Both the position numbers and the translations under genes were made by a program. The notes under the pieces were generated by a model. That model searched no databases. It worked only from the letters and a program-made list of their open reading frames with translations, and had not been told where the DNA came from. This document shows positions 6,297 through 8,920 of a stretch of 8,920 nucleotides of DNA, piece after piece. Numbering within the stretch: position 1 is the stretch's first letter; the number at the start of each line of letters is the position of its first letter. The stretch covers positions 1 to 8,920 of the forward strand of contig JBBIRM010000117.1 of the NCBI GenBank assembly GCA_037441765.1. The letters run 5' to 3'. The stretch comes from JBBIRM01 sp037441765 (GTDB taxonomy: Bacteria > Desulfobacterota > BSN033 > UBA1163).

Positions 6297-7172
6297 CTAT
6301 ATTTTTTTAAGAATTAAAGCCGTCTCCTCCCCTACCAAAGCAGGATTTTTAATGACCCGAACTCCTGCCTTTTCCAGTGCATCCATCTTCTCTTTGGCTG
6401 TGCCCTTTCCTCCAGAAATAATAGCGCCTGCATGGCCCATTCTCCTTCCAGGAGGTGCCGTTAATCCAGCAATAAAGGCCAAAACTGGTTTTTTTACTCT
6501 TCTCTTAATAAACCGAGCTGCTTCTTCCTCTGCTGATCCTCCAATCTCACCAATCATGATGATGGCTTCTGTCTCATCATCCTTTTGGAACAGACCCAAA
6601 AGATCCACATAGTTTAGGCCGATAATCTGGTCTCCTCCTATTCCAACGCAGGTGGATTGACCTATCCCCTTTTTTGTCAATTGGTCAACTACTTCATATG
6701 TAAGGGTTCCACTTCGCGAGATTATTCCGACAGGACCTGGCTTATGGATATATCCAGCCATCACACCGATCTTACACTTTCCAGGAGAAATAATTCCAGG
6801 TGTATTCGGACCGATCAGTTTTGATCCTTTCTCTCGAAGATATCTTATAACCGTGGCCATATCAAGGGTTGGAATTCCCTCTGTAAGACAGACGATAAGA
6901 GGAATACCCGCCTCTGCTGCCTCCATCATCGCATCCCCTGCAAATGCAGGAGGCACAAAGATAGCAGAAGCATTGGGATTGGTTTCCTTGACTGCCTCTA
7001 TCACAGTATTAAAAACAGGGATTCCCTCAACTGTCTGCCCTCCCTTACCTGGAGTGACCCCGGCAACAATCTTCGTTCCGTACTCAACCATCTGTCTGGT
7101 ATGAAACAATCCTTCATTCCCTGTTATCCCCTGAACCACTACTCTCGTATTCTCATCGACCAATATGCTCAT
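6297..7172 (-). CDS. sucD: Succinyl-CoA synthetase, alpha subunit
   Basis: Alpha subunit of the TCA-cycle enzyme that interconverts succinyl-CoA with succinate, coupled to nucleoside triphosphate. 291 residues (E. coli 289). N-terminal CoA-binding Rossmann domain with VVVQGITGNEGLFHTRQM at about 11-28; GPNTPGIISPGKCKIG at about 121-136; SRSGTLTYE at about 152-160; GEIGGSAEEEAA at about 208-219; and the phosphorylated His247 in RRMGHAGAI, matching His246 of E. coli. ATG 7172 has GGAGG six bases upstream. It lies 75 bases after sucC. Alpha and beta subunits are nearly always adjacent. The sequence does not say whether the cycle runs in the oxidative or reductive direction here. Confidence 0.98.
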   Translation of the reverse strand: MSILVDENTRVVVQGITGNEGLFHTRQMVEYGTKIVAGVTPGKGGQTVEGIPVFNTVIEAVKETNPNASAIFVPPAFAGDAMMEAAEAGIPLIVCLTEGIPTLDMATVIRYLREKGSKLIGPNTPGIISPGKCKIGVMAGYIHKPGPVGIISRSGTLTYEVVDQLTKKGIGQSTCVGIGGDQIIGLNYVDLLGLFQKDDETEAIIMIGEIGGSAEEEAARFIKRRVKKPVLAFIAGLTAPPGRRMGHAGAIISGGKGTAKEKMDALEKAGVRVIKNPALVGEETALILKKI

Positions 7173-7247
7173 AAAATTCCTCCATCATTAGACTCAGATT
7201 AAGGTTTAGGTGGAGACGTGCGTTAGTTTATTATTTATACCTCAACC

Positions 7248-8417
7248 TTACACTTTTGCTTTTAATGCCTCGACCACTTTCTGGGCCCCTTCCTGCATAG
7301 TTAGAGCAACGGTGAAGTTGAGCCCTGACTCACGGAGTATCCTTCTTCCCTCATCAACATTTGTCCCTTCCAGTCTTATGACAATTGGAACATTTACACT
7401 TACTTCTCTAACCGCCTCTGTAACACCCTTTGCCAGAGTATCGCATCGTAGAATTCCTCCAAAAATATTAATGAAGACCACCTTTACGTCTGGATCGGAC
7501 ATTAAAATTTTAAATCCATTTTTGACCATCTCTACTGTTGCTCCTCCCCCTACATCGAGAAAATTGGCTGGCTCTGCCCCCAATACCTTTATAATATCCA
7601 TGGTAGCCATAGCAAGCCCTGCACCATTGACCATACAACCCACATTCCCATTCAGTTTGATGTAATTTAAATTATACTTTGAAGCCTCTACCTCGAGCGG
7701 GGTTTCTTCATTGGGGTCTCTGAGTGCAGAAATCTCTTTATGCCGATATAAGCCATTATCATCGAAATTCATTTTGGCATCGATGGCCACGAATTCTCCT
7801 TCTTTAGTCAGGACAAGAGGGTTAATCTCTGCAAGAAGACAGTCCTTCTCATAGAAGGCCCGATAAAGGCCTGTAATAACCTTTCTTAATTTCCCTATCT
7901 GGGCAGGTTCAAATCTCAATCCGTATCCAATCTTGTTCACTTGAAAAGGTCTTAATCCCAAAGAAGGATCTATCCACTCTTTAATGATTTTTTCTGGTGA
8001 GGTTTCAGCCACCCTCTCGATCTCTATACCCCCTTCACGACTGGCCATGATCACTGGGCATGCCTTCGATCGATCAACGACGACCCCTAAGTAGAGTTCT
8101 TCTTGAATTTCCATTCCCTCTTCAATCAAAACCTTCCGCACAAGCCTGCCTGTTTGTCCTGTCTGGTGAGTGACCAGGGTCATCCCAAGTATCTCTCTCG
8201 CTGCCTTTTCCGCTTCCTCTGGATTGGAGACAACTCTGACACCCCCTCCTTTTCCCCTTCCTCCTGCATGAATCTGAGCCTTGACCACTATTGTCTTTGC
8301 CCCGATATCTTCAGCAATCTTTCTGGCCTCCTCTGGAACCCCAGTTACTTCTCCTTTTGGAACAGGAACACCATAACTTTTCAGAATCTCTTTGGCTTGA
8401 TATTCGTGGATTTTCAT
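7248..8417 (-). CDS. sucC: Succinyl-CoA synthetase, beta subunit
   Basis: Beta subunit carrying the nucleotide-binding ATP-grasp domain and the succinate site; it assembles with SucD in the cytosol. 389 residues (E. coli 388). Key features: MKIHEYQAKEIL start; Lys46 and the glycine-rich loop HAGGRGKGGGV at 50-60; metal ligands Asn199 and Asp213 in LLAEINPLVL and VAIDAKMNFDDN, at the same numbers as in E. coli; LNGNVGCMVNGAGLAMATMD and NFLDVGGGA before the C-terminal CoA-ligase domain; and VFINIFGGILRCD. ATG 8417 is preceded by GGAGGAGG (8428-8421). It is the first gene of the collinear run, with a promoter-like site upstream. Nucleotide preference (ATP or GTP) cannot be read with confidence. 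Confidence 0.98.
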   Translation of the reverse strand: MKIHEYQAKEILKSYGVPVPKGEVTGVPEEARKIAEDIGAKTIVVKAQIHAGGRGKGGGVRVVSNPEEAEKAAREILGMTLVTHQTGQTGRLVRKVLIEEGMEIQEELYLGVVVDRSKACPVIMASREGGIEIERVAETSPEKIIKEWIDPSLGLRPFQVNKIGYGLRFEPAQIGKLRKVITGLYRAFYEKDCLLAEINPLVLTKEGEFVAIDAKMNFDDNGLYRHKEISALRDPNEETPLEVEASKYNLNYIKLNGNVGCMVNGAGLAMATMDIIKVLGAEPANFLDVGGGATVEMVKNGFKILMSDPDVKVVFINIFGGILRCDTLAKGVTEAVREVSVNVPIVIRLEGTNVDEGRRILRESGLNFTVALTMQEGAQKVVEALKAKV

Positions 8418-8448
8418 CTGCCTCCTCCAATGAAAAAATTTCGGGCAT

Positions 8449-8475
8449 ATTATAACGGATTTCTCGATGCTTCAA
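8449..8475 (-). promoter_or_regulatory. Candidate sigma70 promoter of sucCD
   Basis: On the minus strand a perfect -10 TATAAT (8454-8449) lies 31 bases before the sucC start. The best -35 candidates are TTGAAG (8475-8470, spacer 15, a little short) or TTTTGA (8477-8472, spacer 17, weak). The predicted start near 8442 gives a short leader holding the GGAGGAGG ribosome site. Confidence 0.6.
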
Positions 8476-8518
8476 AAGAGAATTTGTTTATTTTACATAA
8501 AACCTCACTCATCTGGGC

Positions 8519-8699
8519 AATCGGGTAGGGATGTCGGAGAAAATCTTATAGCGGAAACCTTAGATTGCTCCCTCACTACAGAATCCCTTGAGTATTGAAA
8601 AGGCTACCATATCCTTAGATGAAATTTCTTTCTTCAGGCATTATATTGTATATTGTCCGACCCGCTTTATAAGATTTTCGGAGATATCCCTACCAGATT
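8519..8699. repeat. Imperfect inverted repeat, two arms of about 36 bp around a 106-bp spacer
   Basis: The left arm (8519-8554) and the reverse complement of the right arm (8699-8661) share AATC, GGTAGGGAT, TC, AAAATCTTATA and GCGG: about 31 identities in 36 columns plus a two-base gap. In the middle the seven bases TCGGAGA occur in the same orientation on the plus strand in both arms (8534-8540 and 8678-8684), so the core is flipped relative to the arms. Weaker outer matches continue: CTCACT and TTACATAAAA (8493-8502 against 8739-8730). No clear target duplication or transposase is visible. It could be a MITE-like remnant, a recombination site pair or an RNA-folding element. Confidence 0.6.
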
Positions 8700-8800
8700 C
8701 ATATAATTTCCCCCTTAAGTGAGTTATTATTTTATGTAATTCCTACCCATAATTGAGGGATTATTCTTTTTGTTCAATTCAGACCTAAGTTAAGGGATTG
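8567..8800. repeat. Family of short AAGGGATT-like motifs in both orientations
   Basis: Five related short motifs occur: minus strand TCAAGGGATTCTGTAG (about 8593-8578), plus strand TTAAGGGATTGAGTAG (about 8790-8805), plus strand TTGAGGGATTATT (about 8753-8765), minus strand CTTAAGGGGGAA (about 8719-8708) and minus strand GTGAGGGAGCAA (about 8576-8565). They share TNARGGGAT or close variants. The first two match at about 13 of 16 bases. Short motifs in AT-rich DNA can recur by chance, so support is moderate. Confidence 0.35.
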
Positions 8801-8920
8801 AGTAGATTAAATCGACACCAATTAAAAGGCACCTATGTAGAATTCCCTATTGTAGCGAGAAGGGCTTATCGAATTGTTCCCAAATAGTGGGTGGTGAGTT
8901 GGCGCTCTCGAACCTTGGGG
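8700..8920. other. Right-edge stretch without a supported gene
   Basis: Mostly AT-rich and broken by stops in all frames, apart from the short repeats listed separately. The last 60 bases are richer in GC, and all three minus-strand frames stay open from the edge for at least about 50 bases, so the 3' end of a gene entering from the right is possible. I recognise none of the translations and annotate no gene. Confidence 0.3.

Noticed and set aside
7210..7665. A 151-residue plus-strand frame opposite sucC
   Set aside because: Antisense shadow of the well-conserved sucC C-terminal region.
8619..8672. A 17-codon plus-strand frame (MKFLSSGIILYIVRPAL) within the inverted-repeat spacer
   Set aside because: No ribosome site, very short, and it runs into the right arm of the repeat.
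8524..8694. CRISPR repeat interpretation of the repeated TCGGAGA segments
   Set aside because: Only two copies, in inverted arms with a single 106-bp spacer and no cas genes in the window.
8880..8920. Possible tRNA fragment at the right edge (CTCGAACC resembles a T-arm on the opposite strand)
   Set aside because: No acceptor stem, D-arm or anticodon arm can be laid out, and the T-loop context does not fit.

Overview
This window looks like chromosomal DNA from a moderately AT-rich bacterium, probably of the Desulfobacterota (former Deltaproteobacteria). The lineage call is an inference. It rests on the 5' end of the 16S rRNA at the left edge, whose form after the universal AGAGTTTGATCCTGGCTCAG start (AACGAACGCTGGCGGCGTGC) is common in that group, and on the zapB-zapA and rny-ymdB gene sets. 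Every gene I can support lies on the minus strand, so biological order runs from high to low coordinates.

In transcription order: sucC (8417-7248) and sucD (7172-6297) encode the two subunits of succinyl-CoA synthetase, with a promoter-like site before sucC. Next is prfB (6208-5113), peptide chain release factor 2. It is split by the classic programmed +1 frameshift: a 23-codon leader ends in CTT TGA C, so the protein is 364 residues rather than the shorter downstream reading frame. It is followed closely by a small coiled-coil ZapB-like gene (5094-4819) and zapA (about 4771-4469), both linked to FtsZ-ring assembly. A gap of about 460 bases then holds several hairpins, at least two with T-runs typical of terminators, plus a promoter-like TATAAT. 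After it come rny (RNase Y, 3993-2425), ymdB (metallophosphoesterase, 2274-1480) and tyrS (tyrosyl-tRNA synthetase, 1478-222).

The tyrS 3' end runs directly into the control region of a ribosomal RNA operon. Two tandem promoters have perfect TTGACA boxes and 17-bp spacers; the first -35 box is formed by the last tyrS codons. A boxA-like antitermination signal and the start of 16S rRNA (56-1) follow. The genes combine housekeeping roles: central carbon metabolism, translation (termination factor, aminoacyl-tRNA supply, rRNA), RNA turnover and division.

The right-hand 440 bases (about 8480-8920) contain no gene I can support. They do contain an imperfect inverted repeat of about 36 bp arms whose 7-bp core is itself flipped, plus a family of short AAGGGATT-like repeats. 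This is the least explained part of the window. I see no defence system, CRISPR array, transposase or other clearly new system.
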